Source of the DNA: Polaromonas sp.
GTDB taxonomy: Bacteria > Pseudomonadota > Gammaproteobacteria > Burkholderiales > Burkholderiaceae_C
DNA: 64,000 nucleotides
Assembly (NCBI GenBank): GCA_013298945.1
Contig: JAAFJR010000001.1
Coordinates: 620,001 to 684,000 of the forward strand
Direction: 5' to 3'
Each line of letters starts with the position of its first letter. Positions within the stretch are counted from its first letter, which is position 1. Position numbers and translations under genes: made by a program. Under the pieces are notes generated by a model. It ran no database searches. It had not been told where the DNA came from and worked only from the letters and a program-made list of their open reading frames with translations. This document shows positions 29,203-39,177 of the stretch, one piece after another.

Positions 29203-29469
29203 ATGATCGCATCATCTATCAAGGCTGAAGTTGTAAAAGCCAACGCGCGTAGCGCTAACGATACAGGTAGCACCGAAGTCCAAGTGGCTTTGTTGACAGC
29301 TCGTATCAACGAACTCACACCCCATTTCAAGTTGCATGCCAAAGATCACCACGGTCGTCGCGGTTTGTTGCGCATGGTTAACAGCCGTAAGAGCTTGTTG
29401 GCTTACTTGAATCGTAAAGACCATGACCGTTATGTTGCGTTGATCGCAAAATTGGGTCTGCGTAAGTAA
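29203..29469 (+). CDS. rpsO: 30S ribosomal protein S15
   Basis: This 88-aa primary rRNA-binding protein of the 30S platform is recognised by [29 protein letters not shown]-type sequence and the invariant [20 protein letters not shown] helix. The start has CAGGAA upstream. It is expressed from its own promoter and ends in a strong terminator, ahead of pnp, the conserved rpsO-pnp pairing. Confidence 0.97.
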   Translation: MIASSIKAEVVKANARSANDTGSTEVQVALLTARINELTPHFKLHAKDHHGRRGLLRMVNSRKSLLAYLNRKDHDRYVALIAKLGLRK

Positions 29470-29494
29470 TTTTTCATTTTTTATAAATGAAAAC

Positions 29495-29543
29495 ATGCCT
29501 GAGTCGGTACTGCTTAGTACTATTAACTCAGGCATTTTTGTTT
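29495..29543 (+). terminator. rho-independent terminator after rpsO
   Basis: ATGCCTGAGT (29495-29504) pairs perfectly with ACTCAGGCAT (29526-29535), followed by TTTTGTTTC. A second small stem (GTAC with GTAC) lies inside the loop. It separates rpsO from pnp, probably with some read-through. Confidence 0.8.
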
Positions 29544-29574
29544 CAGAGAAGAAAGTAGGGAATACGAGCTGTGT

Positions 29575-29624
29575 CATTCCAAAAAATTATCTAAGTCATT
29601 GATTTATAGATATTTTTTGGAATG
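29575..29624 (+). promoter_or_regulatory. long leader hairpin upstream of pnp
   Basis: CATTCCAAAAAAT (29575-29587) pairs with ATTTTTTGGAATG (29612-29624), and the stem continues with ATCTA/TAGAT past one bulged T. E. coli pnp carries an RNase III-cleaved leader hairpin used for autoregulation by PNPase; this one has the same position. The functional parallel is inferred. Confidence 0.45.
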
Positions 29625-29699
29625 GCATTGTGTTCATGGTTTCTGCTCTGAAGTGTCGCAATTCAGTTTGAATTGCTTGTTTTTTTCAGGAGCTACAAA

Positions 29700-31805
29700 A
29701 TGACAATGTTCAAAAAAGTATCGAAAACATTCCAGTGGGGTCAACATACCGTCACCATGGAAACCGGCGAAATCGCTCGCCAGTCTAGCGGTGCTGTGCT
29801 GTTAGACATGGATGGTACCGTGGTTTTGGCCACCGTCGTCGGCAAAACCGAAGGCAAAGCAGGGCAAGATTTCTTCCCTTTAACCGTTGATTACCTTGAA
29901 AAATCTTACGCTGCTGGCAAAATTCCAGGTAGCTTTTTCAAGCGCGAAGGCCGTCCAAGCGAGTTTGAAACACTTACCAGCCGCTTGATAGACCGCCCGA
30001 TTCGCCCACTGTTTCCAGAAGGCTTTTTCAACGAAGTACACGTGGTTGTTCACACTGTGTCGTTGAATCCAGAGGTTGATGCTGATATTGCAGCGCTGAT
30101 CGCTGTCAGTGCAGCATTGTCTGTTAGTGGCATCCCATTCAGCGGTCCCATCGGCGCCGCGCGCGTGGGTTATGTCAATGGCGAATACGTCTTGAACCCA
30201 GGTCAAACCGCCCGCAAAAACTCCATCATGGACTTGGTGGTTGCAGGTACAGAATCTGCCGTGTTGATGGTCGAATCAGAAGCGCAGCAATTGAGCGAAG
30301 AAATCATGTTGGGCGCGGTTGTTTTCGGCCACGAGCAAGGCAATATCGCTATCAACGCCATTCACGACTTGGTGCGTGACGCTGGCAAACCCGTTTGGGA
30401 CTGGAAAGCGCCAGCTAAAGACGAGCCATTGATTGCAAAAATCGACGGTTTGGCGAAAGACAAATTGGTTGCAGCTTACCAAATCCGCAACAAACAAGCT
30501 CGCACGCAAGCGTGCCGCACAGCTTACTCAGAAGTGATGGCTGCTCTCAAAGCTGAAGGCGCTGAGTTTGACAAAGTTGCTGTTGAAGGCTTGTTGTTCG
30601 AAATTGAAGCCAAAATCGTTCGCAGCCAAATTTTGGCGGGCGAGCCACGTATTGACGGTCGCGACACACGCACCGTCCGCGCAATTGAAATCCGCAACAG
30701 CGTGTTGCCACGCACCCATGGTTCAGCACTGTTCACCCGTGGTGAAACACAGGCTTTGGTTGTCACAACACTAGGTACAGAGCGTGATGCACAACGTATT
30801 GATGCGCTGTCTGGCGACTTTGAAGACAACTTCATGCTTCACTACAACATGCCTCCGTTCGCAACTGGCGAAACAGGCCGTGTGGGCACACCAAAACGCC
30901 GCGAAATCGGTCATGGTCGTTTGGCCAAGCGTGCTTTGGTGGCGGTGTTGCCAAGTAAAGAAGAATTCCCGTACACCATGCGTGTGGTGTCTGAAATCAC
31001 CGAATCCAACGGCTCTTCATCGATGGCGTCTGTCTGCGGTGGTTGCCTGTCCTTGATGGACGCTGGCGTGCCTTTGAAGGCGCACGTCGCCGGTATCGCG
31101 ATGGGTTTGATCAAAGATGGCAACCGTTTTGCTGTGTTGACCGACATTTTGGGTGACGAAGACCACTTGGGCGATATGGATTTCAAGGTAGCCGGTACAA
31201 CCAACGGTATCACGGCACTGCAAATGGACATCAAAATCCAAGGTATCACCAAAGAAATCATGCAAGTGGCCTTGGCTCAAGCCAAAGAAGCGCGTATTCA
31301 CATTTTGGGCAAAATGCAAGAAGCTTTTGCAACGGCGAAGACTGAAGTGTCTAGTTTTGCGCCTAAGCTGTACACCATGAAGATCAATCCGGAGAAAATC
31401 CGTGACGTGATCGGCAAAGGCGGCGCGGTGATTCGTGCGTTGACGGAAGAGACAGGTTGCCAAATCAATATCAACGAAGACGGCACGATCACCATCGCGG
31501 CCACAGACGGCGCGAAAGCCGATGAGGCGAAACGCCGCATCGAGCAAATCACCGCTGAAGTTGAAATCGGCAAAATCTACGAAGGCCCAGTGACCAAGAT
31601 TTTGGATTTCGGTGCGTTGATCAACCTGTTGCCAGGTAAAGACGGTTTGCTGCACATCAGCCAAATCGCCCACGAACGCGTTGAAAAAGTGACGGATTAC
31701 CTCAAAGAAGGTCAAATTGTCAAAGTCAAGGTCATGGAAACTGACGAAAAAGGTCGTGTGAAATTATCCATGAAGGCTTTGATGGAGCGTCCTGAGCAAA
31801 ACTGA
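29700..31805 (+). CDS. pnp: polyribonucleotide nucleotidyltransferase (PNPase)
   Basis: This 3'-5' phosphorolytic exoribonuclease is a part of the RNA degradosome. It has two RNase PH domains (first from about 5; second from about 320 with [13 protein letters not shown]), then a KH domain ([21 protein letters not shown]) and an S1 domain ([26 protein letters not shown]). 701 aa is normal. ATG 29700 has AGGAG 7 nt upstream and is preferred over the longer frame from 29673. The gene is followed by a PR repeat. Confidence 0.97.
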   Translation: MTMFKKVSKTFQWGQHTVTMETGEIARQSSGAVLLDMDGTVVLATVVGKTEGKAGQDFFPLTVDYLEKSYAAGKIPGSFFKREGRPSEFETLTSRLIDRPIRPLFPEGFFNEVHVVVHTVSLNPEVDADIAALIAVSAALSVSGIPFSGPIGAARVGYVNGEYVLNPGQTARKNSIMDLVVAGTESAVLMVESEAQQLSEEIMLGAVVFGHEQGNIAINAIHDLVRDAGKPVWDWKAPAKDEPLIAKIDGLAKDKLVAAYQIRNKQARTQACRTAYSEVMAALKAEGAEFDKVAVEGLLFEIEAKIVRSQILAGEPRIDGRDTRTVRAIEIRNSVLPRTHGSALFTRGETQALVVTTLGTERDAQRIDALSGDFEDNFMLHYNMPPFATGETGRVGTPKRREIGHGRLAKRALVAVLPSKEEFPYTMRVVSEITESNGSSSMASVCGGCLSLMDAGVPLKAHVAGIAMGLIKDGNRFAVLTDILGDEDHLGDMDFKVAGTTNGITALQMDIKIQGITKEIMQVALAQAKEARIHILGKMQEAFATAKTEVSSFAPKLYTMKINPEKIRDVIGKGGAVIRALTEETGCQININEDGTITIAATDGAKADEAKRRIEQITAEVEIGKIYEGPVTKILDFGALINLLPGKDGLLHISQIAHERVEKVTDYLKEGQIVKVKVMETDEKGRVKLSMKALMERPEQN

Positions 31806-31827
31806 AGCGTTTTGAATTAACTGAGTT

Positions 31828-31882
31828 GCTATATTTTTTATAGCTTCTCAGGCAATAAATACGCCGGATACAGCCATATTTA
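31828..31882 (+). repeat. PR repeat copy 6, between pnp and the quinone oxidoreductase gene
   Basis: Forward copy: GCTATattttttATAGC, then CTCAGGCAATAAATACGCCGG and CAGCCATATTT. It may serve as the 3' end of the pnp mRNA. Its right end CATATTTAG is reiterated in tandem up to the next start codon. Confidence 0.85.
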
Positions 31883-31904
31883 GTCATATTTAGCTATATT
31901 TACA
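31875..31904 (+). repeat. three tandem 10-bp units derived from the PR repeat end
   Basis: CATATTTAGT, CATATTTAGC and TATATTTACA follow each other without spacing and end 1 bp before the ATG at 31906. The first unit is the end of PR copy 6, suggesting slippage amplification. They replace any normal ribosome site for the next gene. Confidence 0.65.
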
Positions 31905-31905
31905 G

Positions 31906-32907
31906 ATGAAAGTCTTCGAAATAACCACTTACGGCGCACCTGAGGTGCTCCGAATGGGTGAGCGCCCTGATCCGCAAGCGGGTGTGGGTGAGGTGCTGAT
32001 TCGCGTCACCGCGAGCGGTATCAATCGCCCTGACGTACTGCAGCGCATGGGGCACTACCCTGTGCCGCCTGGTGCATCGGATATACCAGGCTTGGAAGTG
32101 GCTGGCGTAATCGTCAGTGGCGATGCTGCTGCCATGGCTTCTGCTGGACTCAGCGTTGGCGACCGTGTCTGCGCCTTGGTGGCAGGTGGTGGTTATGCGC
32201 AGCTGTGCCTAGCACCGGTTGCACAATGTTTGCCTATTCCGAAAGGGTTGACAGACATTGAAGCGGCAACCCTGCCAGAGACGTTTTTCACGGTGTGGAG
32301 CAATGTGTTTGACCGTGCGCGTTTGCAAGCTGGCGAGAGATTTTTGGTGCAAGGTGGCACCAGTGGCATTGGCGTTACCGCGATTCAAATGGCGAAAGCC
32401 TTGGGGGCGACGGTAATTGCCACGGCGGGCAGCGACGATAAATGCGCCGCATGTATCAAGCTAGGTGCAGACCACGCGATCAATTACAAAACGCAAGACT
32501 TTGGCGCTGAAATAAAAACCATGACCAACGGTAAAGGTGTCGATGTGATTTTGGATATGGTTGCAGGCAACTACATCGCCAAAGAAGTCGAATGCATGGC
32601 AGAAGATGGCCGTTTGGTCATCATTGCGGTCCAGGGTGGGGTGAAGAGCGAATTCAATGCTGGCATGGTGTTGCGCAAGCGTTTGACCATCACGGGTTCA
32701 ACGCTGCGGCCACGCCCCGTTACTTTTAAAGCTGCTATTGCACAAGCTTTACGCACAACCGTTTGGCCGCTGCTGGAAAATGGAGCGATCAAGCCGGTGA
32801 TTCACACTGTGTTTTCAACCAGTCAAATAAACGCCGCTGAGCAAGCGCATGCATTGATGGAAACCAACCAGCATGTGGGTAAACTCGTGTTGGATTGGAA
32901 CACTTAA
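31906..32907 (+). CDS. NAD(P)H quinone oxidoreductase, zinc-less MDR family (PIG3-like)
   Basis: This 333-aa medium-chain reductase resembles the quinone oxidoreductase/PIG3 group. The N-terminal GroES-like domain has the NRPDVLQRMGHYPVPPGAS sequence, and the NADPH-binding fold has VQGGTSGIGVTAIQMAKALGA (about 145-165). The catalytic zinc cysteine is absent, as expected for the group. It would reduce quinones with NADPH. The gene between pnp and tpiA is conserved in Burkholderiales. Its start lacks a Shine-Dalgarno and sits right behind tandem repeats. Confidence 0.88.
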   Translation: MKVFEITTYGAPEVLRMGERPDPQAGVGEVLIRVTASGINRPDVLQRMGHYPVPPGASDIPGLEVAGVIVSGDAAAMASAGLSVGDRVCALVAGGGYAQLCLAPVAQCLPIPKGLTDIEAATLPETFFTVWSNVFDRARLQAGERFLVQGGTSGIGVTAIQMAKALGATVIATAGSDDKCAACIKLGADHAINYKTQDFGAEIKTMTNGKGVDVILDMVAGNYIAKEVECMAEDGRLVIIAVQGGVKSEFNAGMVLRKRLTITGSTLRPRPVTFKAAIAQALRTTVWPLLENGAIKPVIHTVFSTSQINAAEQAHALMETNQHVGKLVLDWNT

Positions 32908-32918
32908 GTGGTGCAGCT

Positions 32919-33683
32919 ATGAAAAAGACATTGATCGCTGGTAATTGGAAGATGAACGGCAGTTTGGCTGCTAATTCAGCCTTGGTAGCGGCTTTGGATG
33001 CTGGCATGCATGTTCGGATGCCGGCTAAATGTGACGTCGCATTGTGTGTGCCGTCCGTTTATTTGGCGCAAATGCAACAGCTTTGCACCAAGAGTGGCAT
33101 TGAACTGGGTTCGCAAGATGTCTCTAGCCAAGAATCTGGTGCGTTTACGGGTGAAATTTCAGCATCTATGTTGAAGGATTTTGGCGTTCGTTACGCTATC
33201 GTCGGCCACTCGGAGCGGAGACAGTTTCATGGTGAAACCGATGAATTAGTTGCAAAAAAGGCTCAGGTTGCCTTGGCCGCAGGTATCACGCCTATTGTTT
33301 GCATTGGCGAAACTTTGGCAGAGCGCGAAGCGGGTAAAACCGAAGAGGTCGTCAAGCGTCAATTGGCTGCAGTGATTCACACCAATGGTCACTGTATCAG
33401 TGAAATTGTGTTGGCTTATGAGCCAGTTTGGGCGATTGGAACGGGTAAAACCGCCACCCCAGAGCAAGCGCAGGCCGTACATGCCCTGTTGCGTGCGCAG
33501 CTGAATGCGGCGAGCAAGCAAGCCGATCGCATCCAAATTGTGTACGGTGGCAGCATGAATGCGGCGAATGCCGAAACGCTGCTGGCACAACCAGATATTG
33601 ACGGTGGTTTGATTGGCGGCGCGTCACTCAAAGCCGTAGATTTTTTATCAATTATTGCTGCAGCCGGCGTATTATATGCCTAA
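32919..33683 (+). CDS. tpiA: triosephosphate isomerase
   Basis: This glycolytic enzyme interconverts glyceraldehyde 3-phosphate and dihydroxyacetone phosphate. Catalytic residues are in GNWKMNGS (Lys), IVGHSERR (His) and LAYEPVWAIGTGK (Glu), with phosphate-binding YGGSMNAAN and GGLIGGASL. ATG 32919 gives 254 aa starting MKKTLIAGNWKMNG. The last residues (AAAGVLYA) and the stop codon TAA are encoded by a PR repeat, so the natural C-terminus has been replaced or extended by the repeat. Confidence 0.96.
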   Translation: MKKTLIAGNWKMNGSLAANSALVAALDAGMHVRMPAKCDVALCVPSVYLAQMQQLCTKSGIELGSQDVSSQESGAFTGEISASMLKDFGVRYAIVGHSERRQFHGETDELVAKKAQVALAAGITPIVCIGETLAEREAGKTEEVVKRQLAAVIHTNGHCISEIVLAYEPVWAIGTGKTATPEQAQAVHALLRAQLNAASKQADRIQIVYGGSMNAANAETLLAQPDIDGGLIGGASLKAVDFLSIIAAAGVLYA

Positions 33684-33697
33684 GCTGCTATTAAATT
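33652..33697 (-). repeat. PR repeat copy 7, forming the tpiA 3' end
   Basis: Reverse copy: GCTGCAGCCGGCGTATTATATGCC, TAAG, then GCTATtaaatt. The element's TAA, at the position that is a stop in this frame, is the stop codon of tpiA. Its other end abuts the TTAGGAG ribosome site of secG. Confidence 0.8.
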
Positions 33698-33709
33698 AGG
33701 AGTAAGTAA

Positions 33710-34129
33710 ATGAGTGTTATTTTAACTTTGGTTTTGGCTGCACAAATGTTGTCGGCTATTGTCATGATCGGTTTGATCTTGTTTCAGCACGGCAAGGGTG
33801 CTGACATGGGTGCAGCCTTTGGCAGCGGTGGTTCAGGCAGCTTGTTTGGGGCTAGTGGTAGCGCCAACTTTATGTCGCGCGCCACGTCTGGTTTGGCTGC
33901 GGTGTTTTTTGTTTGCACCATGGCGTTGTCCTATTTTGGTAATTTGCGTCCTGCATCCTCTGGCAGCGTGTTAGACGGCGCTGCGGTTGTGGCCCCAGTG
34001 CCAGCTGCGCCAGCAACCCCAGCGGCTCAAATCCCAGATAACAAGTCCACTGCGCCAGCAACGCCAGCTGTTGCGCCTGCTACACCAGTGGATACAAGCA
34101 AGCCAGCGACGCAAATTCCTACGAAGTAA
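33710..34129 (+). CDS. secG: preprotein translocase subunit SecG
   Basis: This small SecYEG subunit has two membrane helices (LTLVLAAQMLSAIVMIGLILFQ, about 4-25; and SGLAAVFFVCTMALSYFG, about 61-78) joined by the conserved HGKGADMGAAFGSGGSGSLFGASGSANF loop. The C-terminal 45 residues are Ala/Pro/Thr-rich, as in other betaproteobacterial SecG. AGGAG lies upstream of the ATG. The tpiA-secG-tRNA-Leu-nuo order is widely conserved. Confidence 0.94.
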   Translation: MSVILTLVLAAQMLSAIVMIGLILFQHGKGADMGAAFGSGGSGSLFGASGSANFMSRATSGLAAVFFVCTMALSYFGNLRPASSGSVLDGAAVVAPVPAAPATPAAQIPDNKSTAPATPAVAPATPVDTSKPATQIPTK

Positions 34130-34320
34130 TTTATTGGCTTCTTGACCTGAGTCATTTGCTTGGGTCATTTACACGCTGATTTTACAAAAATAGCAGGTAA
34201 TTGTAGGTGATAGCCCTTAAAAAGGGTGCTGTTTCGGGGTAAACTACCGAGTAGTTCAGAGAGCATACAAATCATGTTCAAACGGAGTTGGCTACCTCAA
34301 GTTCTCTGGATAAACAAACA

Positions 34321-34405
34321 GCCGTCGTGGTGAAATTGGTAGACACGCTATCTTGAGGTGGTAGTGGCGAAAGCTTTGCGAGTTCGAGTCTCGCCGACGG
34401 CACCA
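34321..34405 (+). tRNA. tRNA-Leu, anticodon GAG
   Basis: The 85-nt cloverleaf has a perfect 7-bp acceptor stem (GCCGTCG with CGACGGC), discriminator A and encoded CCA. The anticodon loop TTGAGGT puts GAG at 34355-34357. The long variable arm (GTGGCGAAAGCTTTGC) marks a class II leucine tRNA, and the T loop GTTCGAGTC is standard. It lies between secG and nuoA. Confidence 0.96.
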
Positions 34406-34483
34406 AATATTGAGTCTCTTTAAGTTTTTAAAGTAAACATTCAAAGCTTAAGTAGCTTACGAATAAAAGAAGAATACCCAAAA

Positions 34484-34843
34484 ATGGACATCAGCCAATA
34501 CCTTCCCGTTCTATTGTTCATTCTGGTGGGTGTAGCTGTCGGCATCGTGCCGCAGATTTTGGGTTATATCCTGGGGCCAAACAAGCCCGATCCTGCTAAA
34601 AACTCACCATATGAGTGCGGCTTTGAGGCTTTCGAAGACGCACGTATGAAGTTTGACGTACGCTACTACCTTATCGCTATCCTTTTTATTTTGTTTGACC
34701 TAGAAATTGCATTCCTTTTTCCTTGGGCTGCGGCGCTCAAAGAGGTTGGTTTGATTGGGTATCTCGAGGTTTTGACATTCTTGACGATCGTGATCGTAGG
34801 TTTTGTCTACATGTGGAAAAAAGGCGCTTTAGACTGGGAATAA
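34484..34843 (+). CDS. nuoA: NADH-quinone oxidoreductase subunit A
   Basis: This 119-aa membrane subunit of complex I has three membrane helices ([61 protein letters not shown]). The loop [24 protein letters not shown] is the family signature next to the quinone site. It is the first gene of a complete 14-gene nuo cluster on this strand, with nuoB 49 bp downstream. Confidence 0.96.
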   Translation: MDISQYLPVLLFILVGVAVGIVPQILGYILGPNKPDPAKNSPYECGFEAFEDARMKFDVRYYLIAILFILFDLEIAFLFPWAAALKEVGLIGYLEVLTFLTIVIVGFVYMWKKGALDWE

Positions 34844-34892
34844 CTGAGGGTAACTTGGTTTCGCTATAACGACAGGCTATTTGGGATAAAAC

Positions 34893-35375
34893 ATGGCAAT
34901 TGAAGGCGTTTTTAAAGAAGGCTACATGACCACGAGTTATGACTCGGTGGTTAACTGGGCTAAAACTGGTTCGTTATGGCCGATGACGTTTGGTTTGGCT
35001 TGTTGTGCTGTGGAGATGATTCATGCTTCAGTGGCACGATACGATATCAGTCGCTTTGGCGCTGAAGTTTTTCGTGCCAGCCCACGCCAAGCCGATTTGA
35101 TGATTGTTGCGGGTACCTTGTGCAACAAAATGGCGCCTGCATTACGTAAAGTTTACGATCAAATGAGTGAGCCGCGCTGGGTTATTTCTATGGGTTCCTG
35201 TGCCAACGGTGGTGGCTATTATCACTACAGTTATTCGGTGGTTCGCGGATGTGACCGAATCGTACCGGTCGATGTTTATGTGCCTGGCTGCCCGCCTACG
35301 GCGGAGGCTTTGCTCTACGGCATCATTCAATTGCAGCAAAAAATTCGTCGCACGCAGACGATAGCACGCGTGTAA
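34893..35375 (+). CDS. nuoB: NADH-quinone oxidoreductase subunit B
   Basis: This 160-aa peripheral subunit carries cluster N2, the last iron-sulfur centre before quinone. Ligand cysteines are in [19 protein letters not shown] and [11 protein letters not shown]. The protein is full length and free of insertions. It lies between nuoA and nuoC with short gaps. Confidence 0.97.
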   Translation: MAIEGVFKEGYMTTSYDSVVNWAKTGSLWPMTFGLACCAVEMIHASVARYDISRFGAEVFRASPRQADLMIVAGTLCNKMAPALRKVYDQMSEPRWVISMGSCANGGGYYHYSYSVVRGCDRIVPVDVYVPGCPPTAEALLYGIIQLQQKIRRTQTIARV

Positions 35376-35400
35376 TCGGCTGAACTAGGAATTAAAGAGA

Positions 35401-36009
35401 ATGACTGCTTTTGCCGTAAATCCAGAAACCTTGAAACAAACCTTGCTAGACATGCTTGGTGCTAGGGCTAAACATATCGATGTGGCGTTGGGTGAAGTTT
35501 GTATCGTGGTAGATGCTGATGACTACCTCGTCGCTGCGTCACAGTTAAAGAATGCACCAGGCTGCCAGTTTGAGCAGTTGATCGATTTATGCGGCATTGA
35601 TTACTCTGAGTACAAAGAGGGTGCTTATGAAGGACCTCGCTATTGTGTGGTGTCGCAATTGTTGTCTGTCACTTTGAATCAGCGTATCAGACTGAAAGTA
35701 TTTGCCAAAGACGATGGCATGCCTATCGTTGCATCAGTGTCAGATGTTTGGCATTCTGCCAATTGGTTTGAGCGTGAGGCTTTTGACTTGTTTGGCATCG
35801 TCTTTGAGGGGCACAATGATTTACGTCGTATTTTGACGGATTATGGCTTCATTGGTCACCCTTTCCGCAAAGATTTTCCGTTGTCTGGTCATGTGGAAAT
35901 GCGCTATGACGCTGAGTTGAAGCGCGTGATTTATCAGCCTGTGACGATTGAGCTACGTGAAATCACCCCGCGTATCATTCGCGAAGCAAATTACGGAGGC
36001 CGGCACTGA
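35401..36009 (+). CDS. nuoC: NADH-quinone oxidoreductase subunit C
   Basis: This 202-aa hydrophilic 30-kDa-type subunit of complex I has the signature [29 protein letters not shown] with [11 protein letters not shown]. The N-terminal half, about 1-70, is variable. It is a separate gene, not fused to nuoD as in E. coli. The start has AAAGAGA upstream. Confidence 0.96.
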   Translation: MTAFAVNPETLKQTLLDMLGARAKHIDVALGEVCIVVDADDYLVAASQLKNAPGCQFEQLIDLCGIDYSEYKEGAYEGPRYCVVSQLLSVTLNQRIRLKVFAKDDGMPIVASVSDVWHSANWFEREAFDLFGIVFEGHNDLRRILTDYGFIGHPFRKDFPLSGHVEMRYDAELKRVIYQPVTIELREITPRIIREANYGGRH

Positions 36010-36038
36010 TCGCACTTCAGCGCGACTGGTAATTATTT

Positions 36039-37292
36039 ATGGCAGAAATAAAAAACTACACACTCAATTTTGGGCCACAGCATCCGGCAGCGCACGGTGT
36101 GCTGCGCTTGGTGTTGGAGCTTGATGGTGAGGTGATTCAACGTGCAGATCCGCATATTGGTTTGTTGCATCGTGCTACTGAAAAGTTGGCTGAAAACAAA
36201 ACTTATATGCAATCGCTGCCGTACATGGACAGGCTTGATTACGTGTCGATGATGTGTAATGAGCACGCATATTGTCTAGCCATTGAGAAGTTGATGGGCA
36301 TTGAGGTGCCTGCCCGTGCGCAATATATACGTGTGATGTATTCGGAAATCACGCGTTTGTTGAATCATTTGATGTGGGTGGGTACGCATGCGTTAGATTG
36401 CGGCGCGATGACCATGATCATGTACGCTTTCCGTGAGCGTGAAGATTTGTTTGACATGTACGAAGCTGTTAGCGGTGCTCGTATGCACGCGGCTTATTTC
36501 CGTCCTGGTGGCGTTTATCGCGACTTGCCAGAGACGATGCCAAAGTACAAGGCTAGCAAGGTACGCAATACAAAATCAATGGAACGTATGAACCACAATA
36601 GAAATGGTTCTTTGCTTGACTTTATTGATGATTTTACCAAACGTTTTCCTGTCAATCTTGCTGAATACCATTCTTTATTGACTGAAAATCGTATTTGGAA
36701 ACAACGTACTGTGGGTGTTGGTATTGTGTCTCCTGAGCGCGCTCTGAACTTGGGTTTTAGTGGTCCTATGCTGCGTGGCTCTGGTGTTGCGTGGGATTTG
36801 CGTAAAACGCAACCGTACGACGTTTATGCTCATTTAGATTTTGACGTGCCTGTCGGTGTGACAGGTGATTGCTACGACCGTTATTTGGTTCGTATGGAAG
36901 AGATGAAGCAATCCAACAGGATCATTAAGCAATGCGTTGATTGGCTGCGTGCTAACCCGGGACCTGTTATTACTAATAACCATAAAGTAGCTTCGCCGAG
37001 CCGTGAATCCATGAAATCAAACATGGAAGAGTTGATTCATCATTTTAAATTGTTCACTGAAGGTTTTTGTGTGCCAGAAGGCGAGGCTTATGCCGCTGTT
37101 GAGCATCCAAAAGGTGAGTTTGGGATTTACATGGTCAGCGATGGTGCGAATAAACCGTACCGTTTGAAAATTCGCGCACCTGGTTTCGCGCATTTAGCTG
37201 CTATGGACGAATTGGCGCGTGGTCACATGATTGCTGACGCTGTAGCCATCATTGGCACCATGGATATTGTGTTTGGGGAGATTGACCGGTGA
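36039..37292 (+). CDS. nuoD: NADH-quinone oxidoreductase subunit D
   Basis: This 417-aa 49-kDa-type subunit forms the quinone pocket with Nuo[16 protein letters not shown] contains the conserved His-Pro-His loop, and the family blocks [19 protein letters not shown] and [11 protein letters not shown] are present. The C-terminus ends in the usual GEIDR. Its stop overlaps the GTG start of nuoE by 4 nt, indicating coupled translation. Confidence 0.97.
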   Translation: MAEIKNYTLNFGPQHPAAHGVLRLVLELDGEVIQRADPHIGLLHRATEKLAENKTYMQSLPYMDRLDYVSMMCNEHAYCLAIEKLMGIEVPARAQYIRVMYSEITRLLNHLMWVGTHALDCGAMTMIMYAFREREDLFDMYEAVSGARMHAAYFRPGGVYRDLPETMPKYKASKVRNTKSMERMNHNRNGSLLDFIDDFTKRFPVNLAEYHSLLTENRIWKQRTVGVGIVSPERALNLGFSGPMLRGSGVAWDLRKTQPYDVYAHLDFDVPVGVTGDCYDRYLVRMEEMKQSNRIIKQCVDWLRANPGPVITNNHKVASPSRESMKSNMEELIHHFKLFTEGFCVPEGEAYAAVEHPKGEFGIYMVSDGANKPYRLKIRAPGFAHLAAMDELARGHMIADAVAIIGTMDIVFGEIDR

Positions 37293-37771
37293 TTGCACGA
37301 TTTGCAAAAGAAGTTGCTAAATTCCCAGCGGATCAAAAGCAATCTGCCGTGATGGCCTGTTTGGCTATCGTGCAGCAAGAAGTAGGTCATGTTAGCGCTG
37401 AGAGCGAAAAAATGGTAGCTGATTACTTAGGTATGTCACCGATGGCTGTACATGAGGTAACGACGTTTTACAACATGTACAACCAGCATCCGTGTGGCAA
37501 ATTTAAGCTCAATGTATGCACCAATCTGCCATGCCAGTTGCGCGATGGTAGCAAGGCATTACATCACCTTGAGAGTAAATTGGGTATTAAAATGGGTGAA
37601 ACAACTGCTGATGGTTTGTTTACTTTGCAGCAAAGCGAGTGTTTGGGTGCTTGCGCCGATTCACCGGTGATGTTGGTGAACGACAGAACCATGTGTAGTT
37701 TTATGACCAACGATAAACTTGATCAATTGGTTGATGGTCTTCGTGCTTCTGTTGTGAAGGAGCAACTATGA
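37289..37771 (+). CDS. nuoE: NADH-quinone oxidoreductase subunit E
   Basis: This 160-aa thioredoxin-fold subunit holds the [2Fe-2S] cluster N1a. Cysteine ligands are in [12 protein letters not shown] and [12 protein letters not shown]. The start is GTG, overlapping nuoD. The end overlaps nuoF (ATGA). Full length, with no unusual features. Confidence 0.96.
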   Translation: MIARFAKEVAKFPADQKQSAVMACLAIVQQEVGHVSAESEKMVADYLGMSPMAVHEVTTFYNMYNQHPCGKFKLNVCTNLPCQLRDGSKALHHLESKLGIKMGETTADGLFTLQQSECLGACADSPVMLVNDRTMCSFMTNDKLDQLVDGLRASVVKEQL

Positions 37772-39132
37772 CGACCGTTCAAACTACGGCTCAAGTGCTG
37801 AGCCAGTTTGCTGCTTCAGGAGCAGAATCATCATTTCACGGACGCCATATTGAGCCGCAAATTATGGCTGGATTGAGTGGTAATAATTGGCGCATCAAAG
37901 ACTACGAAGCGCGAGCTGGCTATCAAGCCTTGCGTAAGATTTTGGCACTGGATGGTAGCGAAGGCCTCACGCAAGACCAAGTTATTGCTACAGTGAAAGA
38001 ATCTGCACTGCGTGGTCGTGGTGGCGCTGGTTTTCCAACGGGTTTGAAGTGGAGCTTCATGCCGCGTCAATTTCCTGGGCAAAAATACCTTGTCTGTAAT
38101 TCTGACGAAGGTGAACCCGGGACATGCAAAGACCGCGACATCATGCAGTTCAATCCACATATCGTGATTGAAGGTATGATCATCGCAGCCTACGCCATGG
38201 GTATTAGCGTTGGCTACAACTATATTCATGGTGAAATTTTCGCGACATATGATCGCTTCGAAGAAGCCCTCGAAGAAGCGCGTGCTGCTGGCTATTTGGG
38301 CGACAAGATATTAGGCAGCAGTTTCAACTTCCAGTTGCATGCTAGCCACGGTTTTGGTGCTTATATTTGCGGTGAAGAGACGGCGTTGTTAGAGTCTCTT
38401 GAGGGCAAAAAAGGCCAGCCACGTTTCAAACCACCGTTCCCAGCAAGCTTTGGCTTGTATGGTAAACCGACGACAATCAATAACACTGAAACTTTTGCGG
38501 CGGTGCCGTGGATCATTCGAAATGGTGGTGCTGCTTATTTGGCATGTGGCAAGCCCAACAACGGTGGCACCAAGCTTTATTCAGTCAGTGGAGATGTTGA
38601 GCGACCTGGTAATTATGAAATTCCGATGGGCACACCGTTTTCTAAATTGTTAGAACTAGCTGGTGGCGTGCGTAGCGGTCGAAAACTCAAAGCAGTTATT
38701 CCTGGTGGCTCATCTTCTCCGGTTTTGCCCGCATCCATCATGATGGAATGCACCATGGACTATGACTCAATCGCCAAAGCTGGTTCCATGTTGGGCTCGG
38801 GCGCAGTGATTGTTTTAGATGACAGCCGATGTATGGTGAAGAGCTTGCAGCGCTTGAGCTACTTTTATATGCATGAGTCTTGCGGTCAATGTACGCCATG
38901 CCGAGAGGGTACAGGCTGGTTGTCTCGTATGGTTGATCGCATTGAGGGTGGCCAAGGTCGTGCGGAAGATATGGATTTGCTCAATTCTGTTGCCGACAAT
39001 ATTCAAGGTCGTACCATTTGCGCCTTGGGTGATGCTGCAGCTATGCCCGTACGTGCCATGATCAAGCATTTCAAACATGAATTTGAACATCACGTTGAGC
39101 ATAAGACGTGCATGGTGCCTAGCTATATTTAA
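37768..39132 (+). CDS. nuoF: NADH-quinone oxidoreductase subunit F
   Basis: This 454-aa subunit oxidises NADH with FMN. The FMN/NADH site includes [17 protein letters not shown] and [17 protein letters not shown]. The [4Fe-4S] cluster N3 ligands are [15 protein letters not shown] plus a later Cys in [12 protein letters not shown]. nuoG follows after 45 bp. Confidence 0.97.
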   Translation: MTTVQTTAQVLSQFAASGAESSFHGRHIEPQIMAGLSGNNWRIKDYEARAGYQALRKILALDGSEGLTQDQVIATVKESALRGRGGAGFPTGLKWSFMPRQFPGQKYLVCNSDEGEPGTCKDRDIMQFNPHIVIEGMIIAAYAMGISVGYNYIHGEIFATYDRFEEALEEARAAGYLGDKILGSSFNFQLHASHGFGAYICGEETALLESLEGKKGQPRFKPPFPASFGLYGKPTTINNTETFAAVPWIIRNGGAAYLACGKPNNGGTKLYSVSGDVERPGNYEIPMGTPFSKLLELAGGVRSGRKLKAVIPGGSSSPVLPASIMMECTMDYDSIAKAGSMLGSGAVIVLDDSRCMVKSLQRLSYFYMHESCGQCTPCREGTGWLSRMVDRIEGGQGRAEDMDLLNSVADNIQGRTICALGDAAAMPVRAMIKHFKHEFEHHVEHKTCMVPSYI

Positions 39133-39177
39133 GCTTACGTCTAAAGCCAAAGAATAAATTTAAAGAATAGAAGAACC

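Noticed and set aside
31017-31715. A 232-codon open frame antisense to pnp
   Set aside because: It is fully covered by the conserved PNPase domains. The translation has no recognisable domain, and the frame follows from codon bias of the sense gene.
34205-34230. A terminator between secG and tRNA-Leu (CCCTTaaaAAGGG)
   Set aside because: The stem is only 5 bp and lacks a T run, so it is not supported as a terminator.
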